Made by a program: the position numbers and the translations under genes
Assembly: GCF_958295425.1 (NCBI RefSeq)
Contig: NC_081146.1
Span: 12,322,985-12,386,984, forward strand
From: Solea solea
Taxonomy: Eukaryota > Chordata > Actinopteri > Pleuronectiformes > Soleidae
Direction of reading: 5' to 3'
Length of the DNA stretch: 64,000 nucleotides
Notes under the pieces: model-generated
Seen by the model: only the letters and a program-made list of their open reading frames with translations
What the model was told of the DNA's origin: nothing
Database searches by the model: none
Part shown: positions 13,736 to 27,400 of the stretch, in pieces
Layout: every line of letters begins with the position of its first letter
How positions within the stretch are numbered: the stretch's first letter is position 1

Positions 13736-15444
13736 CCAGTGAGAGATCACATCTGCCTCATCTCTCAAGTCTTCAACAGACACAGATTCCTCATATCTAA
13801 GTATGCACATGCAGCAAATGCACCACAGAGAAAAATGCTGTTTAAATCTCCAGAACTCCTTAAATTTTTAGTTTCACACTTCACCTCAGCATGAAATTGA
13901 TCATTCAGTTCTCATTCTACCCTCTACAATTCTTTTATCAGAAACAGCATCCGTTTAAATCTACAGGGAAATGTAGCAATTTGTTGCATCATATTCCTTC
14001 TGACCCGAGGAGACCTTGTAAGAGTTGTTTTTAATGGCTTTGTTAAGGTGGACAAACACGAACACTGCACTGAGAAATGTGTTCAAGGACAGTGGATGTA
14101 TTCTGCTGACAGCATGACAGCAAATAAAGATTCAAAACAGCAGGACTTCAAGCCCCATCAAATTCTTGACCTGATGTGCTGGCGTCAAAATGGAACCCAA
14201 GCTGTTCTTTTTCAGGAAAAAACATGACACATCTGGAAATGTTATTCTCTCTCTGTCAAGAGCAACAGTTATGAAACCATATAAAACAGAGCAGGTGATA
14301 TTGTTGGTGTCTTTGTAAAGTCGAAAAATGTCTAGTCAACTGGAACACATTGGTCTTGATGAATCAGATGTCACATGTTACTTTAGAACATATATTATAT
14401 AAATGTTCTCTCCAATGTTTCAGCCACCTGTGTGTTATTTTTGATTTATCTTGCTTGACTTGGCCTTGACTTGGCCTCCTATATGCCAGTTACAAATTTA
14501 GAAAACAACAACAATTGGTTTGACTGTTTTACCATCCTACAGAGGAAAGTCCTCATAAACAAACATTCCTCTGTGGATGAACTGTAAAACATTTTGAGCA
14601 GAGATATCGCACACTGTGGGATTATATTTTTGATATGTGAGATGCTGTCTGTCGTATGACCATATTTTGGCTGTGACAGAGGATCCAAGAGGAGTAATGT
14701 GGTTTTTGTCCTGGCTGTGGAACACTGTGCCAGCTCTACACCCTGGTAAGGGTATAGAACCAGCCTACATGTGTTTTGTGGACCTGTAAAAGGCCTTGGG
14801 ATGTTCTGTTTGGGAGTATGGGGTGGATGGCTCATTGCTATGCTATAATCTTCTCTTAATATTTACTGTGTACATATGTTGTACATACACACTGACAGGC
14901 AAGGTCAAGGACATGTCCCCTCTAAACATACTAAACATTCCCCTTTCTTTCAAAAGCTGAAACACCATCAAACTGATATTCATCGTTTCAGCAAATGTGC
15001 TTTGGCCAGGAAATGACGCTTTTATTTGCCTCTGGATTATAGAGCATCACACTATGATATGCATTCACTGGCTTTATGAGCCTGGCAGTTTTTTTGAGTG
15101 TGTTGTGATCAGATATTCGTCTGTATGTTTTGCAGTGTTGGCTCCGGCAGTAGCAGAAAGCAAACTTAATCCAAGGACTGACGAGACAGTGTGCTTTTTT
15201 GGTGCTTAGCCATTCTAGCTTTAGGTTCTTTGTCTTTACAACAAAGAACTTATATGGAAACATGTTAGTTTAAGAGCATTTAAATATACCATGTTTGAAT
15301 GTGCACAATGTAAATAACAGGGTGGGAGCATTAGAGGAGAGGGGGAAATAAAGATGAGTACAAATCCCAGTCAAATGTTTATTCTCCTCCTGTGCTTTTA
15401 TGTTCCAGGGTCCTGCTGGTACCAAAGGTGATAAGGGAGAACGA
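291..15444 (+). CDS. col14a1: col14a1 exons encoding the end of the COL2 triple helix
   Basis: Five exons: 291-344 ([18 protein letters not shown]), 7109-7162 ([18 protein letters not shown]), 11973-12026 ([18 protein letters not shown]), 12158-12229 (24 residues, starting [13 protein letters not shown]) and 15409-15444 ([12 protein letters not shown]). Each starts on a Gly codon and ends in phase 0, so any of them could be skipped without breaking the frame. There are no Gly-X-Y interruptions. Donors are GTGAGA, GTGAGA, GTGAGT, GTGAAT and GTAAGT. Confidence 0.88.
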
Positions 15445-18400
15445 GTAAGTCATTCCACTGACACACCTGAAACACTGTTTAGAGCAAATCAAGATTTACT
15501 GGTCCATTTTGCTGTGAAAATATTATTGTTTTGCTTGAGTAAATCTCCTGAAAATTTCTCACTAATTCTCCACACCCTTGTTTTGAAGAAACTAAATGGC
15601 CTTCCAGTCACATTTACTGTTCCTCGTATGTCTTTGGCACAAACATTCACTTTATTTCACTCTCTCAACCTTGTTTAGAGCAAATCAAATCAGTGTTCAT
15701 GGTTCAAATTTGCTGTAGAGCCTTTTTCTTTTTTCTTTTGCTGATGCAGTAGAGAGACACATGAATGAGACCAATAGTTTCTGTCTCTGCTACATTTTAT
15801 CAACTTCTGGGGACAAATGTACGTTGTTGCAGTTCTTTTTTGGTGCAAAGTTTGACATTAACATCCCAGGAAAATAAATACTGTACATGACAGATTTCCA
15901 CACTGTATGTAATTTAAGCTTGCTAGATTCTTCTAATGTGCATATACTCAAAGACCCACATTGTTTTATGTAGTAATAACTGAACAATGCAAAAGTAAAT
16001 AGTAGTAAATAAAATGACCACTTTGACCACATTTTCAGCAACTGTACTTTTGAATGTTACTAATTAGTGGCTCTCAGTCTCTTGAATGAGTCAAACTCCA
16101 CAAACACTGGGTACTACATTTCCAGTAATGCACCTCAGTAGTGCAACAAAAGACATTATACAGCTGTTTACTTGATATTTTTTTTAATCCATGGTAATAT
16201 GATCTAAGGAACACTTTCAACAATGTAAGCAAACGTCTGTTACATTCAAATCATTGAATACCAACAGTGTAGTGGTGTATAAATCTGGAGCAATCTGTTT
16301 TAATGTCAAGACAGCAATATTGCACTAGTATGATTGAAAACACATATAAGTGTCCCCTAAAAGTTACAGAAGTGTATTCTACTGTGCAAAAAAAGGATGT
16401 TAAGCAGTTTGACGGGACTAAAGCTTCTTATCCCCGTGCTGCTGCTGTGTATGCGCAAATGCTCCCTCACAGGTCTGATAGTTTTACTTGACAGAGGTTA
16501 TCAGCACCAGTTCAATTCAAAGCTTCTTTTTTTCTTACTTACTGTACGTGTACGATACTGTACGTGTCTGTCATGGAATCACCACTTTTGTGTTTCATAC
16601 AGAAGTTAATTCACTCTTGGGGGCTGGTGGACCCAGTCCCGGTTGACATGTCACCTCTCTGTCACAGAGATGACGTACACACTCACATTCACAATGTGGT
16701 CAGAGTTTGAGGGCCTGGAGGAAAAAAACTTAACAGACACTGTGAGGTCTCTAGCCACTGCACCACTGTGCCACCCCATTCAAGGCTGTGCTCAGTCTAA
16801 TCAATGCAGAGGCACACAAAGACGTATGGTTACTTTTCCTGCAGTTAATGTACCATAGTGTGCAGTACCATACAACCTAACTGAAACAAGAAAGAGCCTT
16901 ATCACTGTCAAATACAGACAGCAGCAAATGTATTGCTATTATAATAACAAAAGTCAACAATGACATGTCCAGGTTTATATTCTGTTTCTGTGAAATAGTT
17001 TTTTGCTTCTTGTTACTATCTGTTTTGGCCAGTTTATTTATAAGAGGCGTCAGAGTGGGAAGTAAAGGTGGAGTATCCTCATTAAAACACCCATAAAACA
17101 CCCACCCACCAATACATCACCCAGCGGTCTGGAAGTTTATGTTCCTGTGGTTGCTCAAATAGAAAAGTGGTATCAGCCTCCGTCTGTGCGGTTGTGTAAT
17201 TTCACATCCTAACAGCTCTGTTGTGTGTGGTTTGTTCCTCAGGGTGATGTGCAATCCCAAGCTGCGATCCGTTCCATCGCACGGCAAGTGTGTGAACAAC
17301 TCATCCAGAGTGAGTAATGACTGTTTATCATGTGCACCAGGCTATTTTTAACTTGTGTCTCCTGTTTTTTTTATATAAGTTTATATAAAGGTTTTATTGA
17401 TCTAAACCTATGCCTCTATCACTTGCAGGCCATTTGTCTCGCTATAACTCCATACTGAACCAGATCCCCGTCCAGTCGTCAGCATCAGTCCGAACAGTTC
17501 CTGGACCTCCAGGGGAACCAGGTAGGAGAGGCCTTCCGGGACTGCAGGGAGAGCAAGGCGTACCTGGCAGACCAGGTTTCCCTGGTACCAATGGCCAGAG
17601 TGGACAACCAGGAGAAAGAGGTGAACGCATACATCTTATTTTCTCTGTAATAAACAGAATAAACTATTTTGGGTAGAGAATGAACCAGTTTTTTTTTATA
17701 AAGACGAACGTGAATACAGAAGTAGGCCAAGCAACATTAATTGATGTCCCAAAATAAAAAGGTTCCTCCACAGCCAGAGCCACTTATTTGTATGGTTATT
17801 GTGTATAAACATGCTGTTCAACATAGACATTCAGCTGCTGAGAGTAGTCTCTCTGTTAAATAATATAATACTTTATGTAAGCAAAGATGCATTTTTATTG
17901 TCAGGTCTGATTTTTTATAGCGATAAGAACAGTTGGAGCTTCAGCGTCGCTGCTCATTTGCTGTAAAGTATGTCACGGCTTTTTGGACTCTGTGGTCACC
18001 TACAGACAGACAGACTCACAGTAAAGGTCACAGGTCCTACAAGGTTCAGTCCAAACCACAGAGACACAGTAGCTCCAGTATCCATGAGGTCATTGTCCTT
18101 GCCATGAGCCTTTTGAACAAAAATAGCCTTTATGAGGCTCCGTCATCATCACTGAAACATGCAACCCACACTGAAGAACCACACACTGAATGTAGGGAAA
18201 CTGAGAGCAGTCAGGAAATATCAAGTGGTTACATCGTCCTCCTCAATCCTTTGATTCTCCCCTGTTACATTTATTATCATACACACACAGTCTTGTACAA
18301 CATTCTTAGTGAGGACTAGGGTTGCAAAATTCTGGGAATTTTGAAAAATTGGACATTTTCCATGGGAATTAACAGGACTTTATGGGAATATAATGGAATC

Positions 18401-21400
18401 TTTCAGATCAGAACTTAAATGTAGCTGATAAATAATATATTGTACCATAATCTTGGCTAAAATGAAGCATATACAGTTGAATATCGGTCGAGTCAATTCC
18501 CATAAATTCATAGTAATTCCCATGGAAAGTTTCCCATTTTGAAAAATCACGGAATTTGGCAACCCGAGTCTGATTCGCTGACTCACTGCAGAAGCTCAGT
18601 TCATGTCTGTTTTTAACCAGTGTCTTAGTGTGAGAAGTTATACATTGGAGCTTTAATCTAAATCTTACCTCAACCCTAAATCCAAGTCTTAACCCCCAAA
18701 AAGCCCCTTAAAGTTGTGAGGACCATTCAAAATGTCCTCACAAGGTCAAATTGTCCTTACAGACTTGATAAACCTTGATTTTTTTTCTCAATTAACAAAA
18801 TGTATAAATAAATGTATAAATGCTGTCCTGTACAAAGGGAATCTAGTGTCACACAGAGTAACACAGTTCTGTCTTATCTTGAAATCATTTGCTCTCTGCT
18901 TCATCGTTAATTCTCCCTTTTCAGCGAAGCAGGACAAATTAATGTTTTAGTTTTATGTTTGTTTGTTTTTTGTTTTTTTTTTATATGAGAGTAAGATGAA
19001 GAAATATTCCATTAGGTCATTTTAACTGCTGTTTTACCACACAGGAGCCAGCTGTGATGAACGCAACATGCAATGAAAGAGTTATAGAGAAATAAAATCA
19101 TGTAAAAATGTTTTATCACAAGTCAAGTAAAAACCACTGTGTATGATGTTAGTATTAAATGTTCACAGCTGGTTGTACCAAAGCCATTTTTCAATGGGTA
19201 ATACTAAAAGTAATACTTTATATACTGTTAGGTTGTGTAGTTAATTCCAGTGGGTGGTAGCACAGGAGTCATCACAAGGATCATGGACATAACTTTTAGA
19301 CTTTTCTCATGTTTTGTTCATGTTTCATGATTTGGCCTTGTTTGTAAATCAAACCATGTGAAGTTTAAGGTAAAATGTTGCGTCTGTTGAGCCACTTAAT
19401 GACAAATAAGTGGACATCTGAGGGAGTTTGTTGTTTCAATAATATTCATATGAATATGATAATCATGCTATAATATAATAAAACTCAGAGTTACATTTTT
19501 AAGCTTCAGCAGTGGGATAACCAATAGTCTGCTGGCTCCAACTAAAAACTGTTTGCCAATTTTGCCAAAAATAAAATAACATTTAAAAAAATTGTCAAAA
19601 TGACATGTGAATAAATGTGTATCTTTTCGAACTGTACCTGTTTCTAGGTCTGCCAGGAGAGAAAGGAGAGCGGGGGAGTACAGGGATCGGGAATCAAGGA
19701 CCTCGAGGACCACCTGGACCTCCAGGTAAAATACACACAAACACAGATGACAGTCTCAATATTCAGGCAACATTTGTAGCAGCTGCAGCAACTGTAAAAC
19801 ATGTTAATTCACCGTTTTCAGCCTGTGACCCCGACGGAGCTACTGTATGTGGAATGTTATTTCTTTGTGGTCCCTCTGAAACAAACATTTCAAATATTCA
19901 AACAATGGAATTAAAGCGCACAGAGACATAATCTATTTTGGGTTTACTTTCTGTTTACCAAGAAAGGCGAGCAGACGTTTCGCACGATGAATATAATTCC
20001 CAGTATTGATTTTTCTTTGTGCTGTGTGGGGTTTGAGATCTGTGTTATGAAAATGTGTCCCCCTCAGGGCTGGGGATTTTTTTTCTGTTTACTGTTGTGC
20101 GATCAATACGCACAGAACAAGCTGACAAAACTCACTGCAAACTTTTCTCTGATCTAATAACTGTTTAAAAAAAATGCACAAACTTCTGTGTACGAGAATG
20201 AAAATCTCTGCTGAGACAATGGTATAGGGGGAGCGCTGTCTGTCTTTATCTGCTGTGTATTTTTTGGGAATATTTGTGGTGTGATAATTTTAGTTCTTGG
20301 CAAATGAAACTCCCCCTCAACATTCCGATTTTGTATTTCTGCTTACTGCTCTGCAGACAGAAAACCGAAGCCTGTGGCTAAATTTCAGCTTGGAACTCTT
20401 GTTCTTTCTCCTGCCTGCAAGACATTCACTATCATCTCTCTCTGATGCTGAAATGACAAGCACACATTCGCTGTCCCCATTTCTTTATGTCATGCTGTTG
20501 CTGCAGCAGAGGGGGATTTGGAGGAGATTGAAGAAGTGATACTCTGATGACAGCATGCAGCGTGTGATGGCACATTTCTTCACTTTATTTTCTCTGTCTT
20601 CTCTTATACCTTCTCACTAGGTGTTGATTTGTCAAGCATTTATTGGCAAATGACTGTGTGCGCTTGCTTGTCTCTTATAACACCCTTATCCCTCCATCCT
20701 CAGGTCTGACAGGTGAAGGACGGACAGGCAGCCAGGGCCCACCTGGTCGGCCTGGTAACCCAGGGACAGCAGGGAGGCAGGGGAATCCAGGCAGCACGGG
20801 ACCAGCTGGCCCACCAGGATACTGTGACCAGAACTCCTGTCTGGGATACAATGTGGGAGGTAAGTTTCTTTCATTTGTTTTTAGTGGTCTTGTATAAAGT
20901 ACCTAAAAGTATCTTCCCAGAAAATGACTTTGGTAGAAGTTGAAGTCACTTTTTATAATAGTACTTAAGTAAAATGTAAAGTAAATGTTAGTATCAAAAG
21001 TAATGTTTTGATATAAAATGTACGTAAGTTTTCTTTTTCTCTATGGAGCTCCCCCTACAGTTTTGGAGTTTTTACAACACCACCGTAAACTACCGCTTTA
21101 TCCTTACTGTCGTAACAGCTCACCGCTGACGCTTCCCCCTCCCTTCAACCTCTCCTGCCTGTGGAGCCATGTCCATGTCAATCAGCGTCCGTTTTGATTA
21201 AGTCTGTAATACTGTTTGCCACTTTTAGCAGTTTACAATTTTCAGTTTCTAGACAGCCTTTTTCACCTGGAAACTGAAGTTTATGAACTGCTTATTGTCC
21301 TGAGCCAAAGTTTTTATTTATAGAAAATAAGCGCTCTTAGCTCAGGGGACATCTGGGAATCTGCAGGTCTTTCGCTGCCTCATTTGGTAAGGTTGTCACT

Positions 21401-24400
21401 TAGGTAAACTAAAACAAAGGATTTTAAACCCCAAAGTCCCAAGATAACACATTTGAATTACTGATGGAGGCAGCAGTGGATTAACAAATCCATGATGATG
21501 TGTGCCATGATGTTAATTCACAGATTTTCTCTACGGACGCTGGTTCAAGAAGAAAGTGTTTTATAAACTTTACAAAGGTTTTTAGAAAGAAGAAAAGTAT
21601 TAAATGTGGAGCTCAGATTACCAGAAGAGAAATCATGAACACATCTGTAAAATTCAAAACATATCAAAGTCTGTCCTGCTCCCGAGTTCACTCTGAGTTA
21701 ACAGTCTTTTGTGTCTAAAAACTCTGACTACTTGGGCAAAATTGAGCATGCAACTCTCATTCTGCACCACGGAAATAAACAAGACACATGTTCTTGATAA
21801 TCTTCTTTGGCTTCCAACGTTGGGGATATGACAGAAAACGTTTGCATATCACTGCCATAGACAAAAGCAGACACAGAAATTATTCACAGTAAGTCAGGCT
21901 CTGGCATTTGAAATAAAAATAACATTTTGACTGGATTATTTCCCGAAACTAAATCAGAACACAAAACATCCAGACTGTACAAAAACAGCGTTGTTTATTT
22001 AGACTTATTTTATCTGTATTTGTTCTTTTGCAGCTGAACATTATTCTGTCATTAGACATTTTTAAGCGAACTGAGGTATTAAATCAAAGTCTGTGTTTTG
22101 TTTTGCTAATTTCCTTAACGTAAACAGTTTAAACAGTCGAACCACGTCTGGTGCTTCCATTTTATAAACCAGCTTTTATAAGAAGTATTGTTTTCACTGG
22201 GACAGCCGTTTCTTCACACAGTTATTGTTCTCATGAAGCTCATAAAGAGTAATCTGGCTTTTATAGTTGTTCCACTGTGAAGTTTACACATTTACATCCA
22301 CACTGCTGGATTAACACGTCGACTGTCACTGACCCAAACTGTCTGTCTCTATCAGGGTTGCAAAATTTTGTGAATTTTCAAATTTGGAAAGGTTGGGAAA
22401 GTAATATATTGTAGCATAATCCTGGTTAAAACAATCAGATTTGATGCCATACTAAACTATGACATTTTTGTCTCTTTTTGAACAACATTCTATACTATGA
22501 CTTTGTGTCAAATTTTGGACGACATACTAAAGTATGACTATTTTGTGAAATTTTGGACGACATACTAAAGCATGACTTTTTTGTCAAATTTTGGACGACA
22601 TACTAAAGTATGACTATTTTGTCAAATTTTGGACGACATACTAAAGTATGACTTTTTTGTTTGATTTTGGACAACATCCTAAACTTTGAAATTTTAGTGA
22701 CAACATACTAAACCAGGTCTACACTGCCACAGATGGTAATCAAACCCACAATCTTTGACAATAGAGGACAGTGTCTTATCCATTAGGCCACTGAGGCCCA
22801 TTCTCTGATTGATTTTTTGGATGGTTTTGCATCACATACTAAGCATTGACATTTTTGTCTCATCTTGGACGCATTTTAGTATGTCGTCCAAAATGAGACA
22901 AAAAAGTCATAGTATAGTATGTCGTCCAAAATTTGACAAAAAAGTCATAGTATAGTATGTCGTCCAAATTTTGACAAAAAAGTCATACTTTAATATGTCG
23001 TCCAAAATTTGACAAAAAAGTCATACTTTACTATTGCGTCCAAAATGTGACAAAATAGTCATAGTATAGTATGTTGTCCAAAATTTGATAAAATAGTCAT
23101 AGTATAGTTTGTTGTCCAAAATCACACGAAAATGTCATAGTATAGTTTGTTGTCCAAAATGTGACAAAATAGTCAAAACATAGTATGTCGTCCAAAATGT
23201 GACAAAATAGTCATAGTATAGTATGTCGTCCAAAATGTGACAAAATAGTCATACTTTACTATGTCGTCCAAAATTTGACAAAATAGTCATACTTTACTAT
23301 GTCGTCCAAAATTTGACAAAAACGTCATAGTATAGTATGTCGTCCAAAATTCGACAAAAAAGTCATAGTATAGTATGTCGTCCAAATTTTTACAAAAAAG
23401 TCATACTTTAATATGTCGTCCTAAATTTGACAAAAAAGTCAGAGGTTAGCATGTCGTCCACATTTTGAAATAAAAGTCATACTATAGCATGTCGTCCAAA
23501 ACTTGACAAAAAAGTCATAGTATAGCATGTCGTCCAAAATGTGACAAAATAGTCATAGTATAGTATGTCGTCCAAAATCACACGAAAATGTCATAGTATA
23601 GTATGTCGTCCAAAATCGGTCAAAAATGTCATAGTATAGTATGTCGTCCAAAATCAGTCAAAAATGTCATAGTATAGTATGTCGTCCAAAATTTGACAAA
23701 GTAGTCATAGTATAGTATAGTATGTCATCCAAAATTTAACAAAAAGTCATACTTTAGTACGTCGTCCAAAACTTGACAAAAAAGTCATAGTATAGCATGT
23801 CGTCCAAAATTTGACAAAAAAAGTCATAGTATAGCATGTCGTCCAAAATTTGACAAAAAAGTCATAGGTTAGTATGTCGTCCAAATTTTGACAAAAAAGT
23901 CATAGGTTAGTATGTCTTCCAAATTTTGACAAAAAACTCATACTATAGGATGTCGTCCAAAATTTGACAAAAAAGTCAGAGGTTAGCATGTCGTCCAAAT
24001 TTTGAATTAAAGTCATACTATAGCATGTCCAAAAATTGACAAAAAAGTCATAGGTTAGCATGTCGTCCAAAATTTGACAAAAAAGTCATAGGTTAGTATG
24101 TCGTCCAAAATTTAACAGAAAAGTCATAGGTTAGTATGTCATCCAAAAATTGACAAAAAAGTCATAGTATAGTATGTCGTCCAAAATGTGACAAAAAAAG
24201 TCATAGGTTAGTATGTCGTCCAAATTTTGACAAAAAAGTCATAGGTTAGTATGTCGTCCAAAATTTGACAAACAAGTCATAGTATAGCATGTCGTCCAGT
24301 ATGTGACAAAAAAGTCATAGTATAGTATGTCGTCCAAAATTTGATAAAAAAGTCATAGTATAGTATGTCGTCCAAAATCGGTCAAAAAAGTCAAAGTACA

Positions 24401-27400
24401 GTATGTCGTCCAAAATCGGTCAAAAAAGTCAGAGTATAGTGTGTCGTCCAAAATCAGTCAAAAATGTCATACTATAAAAGCATGTCGTCCAAATATTTAC
24501 CAAAAATTCATACTATAGCATGTCGTCCAAAATTTGACAAAAAAGTCATAGTATATAGTATGTCGTCCAAAATGTGCCCAAAAAGTCATAGTACAGTATG
24601 TTGTCCAAAATTTGACAAAATAGTCATAGTATAGTATGTCGTCCAAAATTTGACAAAAAAGACATAGTATAGTTTGTCATCTAAAATTTGACAAAAAAGT
24701 CATAGTATAGTATGTCATCCAAAATTTAAAGAAAAAGTCATAGTATATTATTTCGTCCAAAATTTAACAAAAAAGTCATACTTTAGTACGTCGTCCAAAA
24801 CTTGACAAAAAAGTCATAGTATAGCATGTCGTCCAAAATTTGACAAAAAAAGTCATAGTATAGCATGTCGTCAAAAATTTGACAAAAAAGTCATAGGTTA
24901 GTATGTTGTCCACATTTTGACAAAAAAGTCATAGGTTAGTATGTCGTCCAAAATTTGACAAAAAACTCATACTATAGGATGTCGTCCAAAATTTGACAAA
25001 AAAGTCAGAGGTTAGCATGTCGTCCAAATTTTGAATTAAAGTCATACTATAGCATGTCCAAAAATTGACAAAAAAGTCATAGGTTAGCATGTCGTCCAAA
25101 ATTTGACAGAAAAGTCATAGGTTAGTATGTCGTCCAAATTTTGACAAAAAAGTCATAGTATAGCATGTCGTCCAAAATGTGACAAAAAAAGTCATAGGTT
25201 AGTATGTCGTCCAAATTTTGACAAAAAAGTCATAGGTTAGTATGTCGTCCAAAATTTGACAAACAAGTCATAGTATAGCATGTCGTCCAAAATGTGACAA
25301 AAAAGTCATAGTATAGTATGTCGTCCAAAATTTGATAAAAAAGTCATAGTAAAGTATGTCGTCCAAAATCGGTCAAAAAAGTCAAAGTATAGTATGTCGT
25401 CCAAAATCGGTCAAAAAAGTCAGAGTATAGTGTGTCGTCCAAAATCAGTCAAAAATGTCATACTATAAAAGCATGTCGTCCAAATATTTACCAAAAATTC
25501 ATACTATAGCATGTCGTCCAAAATTTGACAAAAAAGTCGTAGTATATAGTATGTCGTCCAAAATGTGCCCAAAAAGTCATAGTACAGTATGTTGTCCAAA
25601 ATTTGACAAAATAGTCATAGTATAGTATGTCGTCCAAAATTTGACAAAAAAGACATAGTATAGTATGTCATCTAAAATTTGACAAAAAAGTCATAGTATA
25701 GTATGTCATCCAAAATTTAAAGAAAAAGTCATAGTATATTATTTCGTCCAAAATGAGACAAAAAAGTCATACTTTAGTATGTTGTCCAAAATTTGACAAA
25801 ATAGTCATAGTATAGCATGTCGTCCAAAACTTGACAAAAAAGTCATAGTATAGCATGTCGTCCAAAATGTCATAGTGTAGTATCCAATATCACACAAATA
25901 CACCTCAGGATTGCAGGCGTGACTTGTTCCAAACAGGGATTGAACCCCGGTCTTTTATGTTAAAGTCAACAGTGCTAACCACTATACCAACTTCATGGAG
26001 CCATTCTTAATTATGTTGTCCTAAATGACACAAAACATCACGGTATAGCATGTCGTCCAAAATGTCATAGTATAGTATCCAAAAATCACACAAATACGCC
26101 TCCGGATTGCAGGCGTGACTTGTTCCAACCAGGGATTGAACCCGGGTTTTTTATGTTAAAGTCAACAGTGCTAACCACTATACCAACTTCATGGAGCCGT
26201 TCTTAATTATGTTGTCGTCCACATTTTGAAATAAAAGTCATACTATAGCATGTCGTCCAAAATTTAACAAAAAAGTCATAGTATAGCATGTCGTCCAAAT
26301 TGTGACAAAATAGTCATAGTATAGTATGTCGTCCAAAATCACATGAAAATGTCATAGTATAGTATGTCGTCCAAAATCAGTCAAAAATGTCATAGTATAG
26401 GATATCGTCCAAGATCAGTCAAAAATGTCGTAGTATCGTATGTCATCCAAAATTTGACAAAGTAGTCATAGTATAGTATGTCGTCTAAAATTTGACAAAA
26501 AAGTCATAGTATAGTATGTCATCCAAAATGAGACAAAAAAGTCATACTTTAGTACGTCGTCCAAAACTTGATAAAAAAGTCATAGTAAAGCATGTCGTCC
26601 AAAATTTGACAAAAAAAGTCATAGTATAGTATGTCGTCCAAATTTTGACAAAAAAGTCATAGGTTAGTTTGTCGTCCAAAATTTGACAAAAAACTCATAC
26701 TATAGCATGTCGTCCAAAATTTGACAAAAAAGTCAGAGGTTAGCATGTCGTCCAAATTTTTAATTAAAGTCATACTATAGCATGTCGTCCAAAAATTGAC
26801 AAAAAAGTCATAGTATAGCATGTCGTCCAAAATTTGACAAAAAAAGTCATAGGATACATGTCGTCCAAAATTTAACAAAAAAGTCATAGGTTAGTATGTC
26901 GTCCAAAAATTGACAAAAAAGTCATAGTATAGTATGTCGTCCAAAATGTGACAAAAAAAGTCATAGGTTAGTATGTCATCCAAATTTTGACAAAAAAGTC
27001 ATAGGTTAGTATGTCGTCCAAAATCGGGCAAAAATGTCATAGTATAGTATGTCGTCCAAAATTTGACAAAGTAGTCATAGTATAGTATGTCGTCCAAAAT
27101 TTGACAAAAAAGTCATAGTATAGTTTGTCATCCAAAATTTAACAAAAAATTCATAGTATAGTATTTTGTCCAAAATGAGACAAAAAAGTCATACTTTAGT
27201 ATGTCGTCCAAAACTTGACAAAAAAGTCATAGTATAGCATGTCGTCCAAAATTTGACAAAAAAAGTCATAGTATAGCATGTCGTCCAAAATTTGACAAAA
27301 AAGTCATAGGTTAGTATGTTGTCCAAAAATTGACAAAAAAGTCATAGGTTAGTATGTCGTCCAAATTTTGACAAATAGTCATAGTATAGCATGTCGTCCA

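Larger units (their letters stand above)
12230..15408 (+). other. col14a1 intron, 3.2 kb
   Basis: No exon seen. Contains a tRNA-derived SINE (12960-13325), an AAG-rich tract (13453-13493) and a CA microsatellite (13702-13730). The remainder shows nothing I can name. Confidence 0.6.

Noticed and set aside
14479..14835. 118-residue minus-strand frame in a col14a1 intron
   Set aside because: No recognisable motif or splice context. A frame of this length is expected by chance in a 64-kb window.
17442..17730. Minus-strand proline-rich frames opposite the collagen exon
   Set aside because: Shadows of the Gly-X-Y coding exon 17429-17620 on the other strand.
17933..18319. 128-residue + strand frame in a col14a1 intron
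   Set aside because: No domain, low-complexity His/Ser/Thr composition, no exon signals, and the frame ends at a repeat.
25926..26002. Functional tRNA gene
   Set aside because: A and B boxes are good but the anticodon arm does not form a normal stem and loop. A tRNA-derived repeat is more likely.
26657..26887. Minus-strand open frame with repeated [15 protein letters not shown] units, and similar ones at 28422-28634 and 29260-29478
   Set aside because: These are translations of the 38-bp array. The period is not a multiple of three, no splice or start context exists, and frames end wherever a monomer variant makes a stop.
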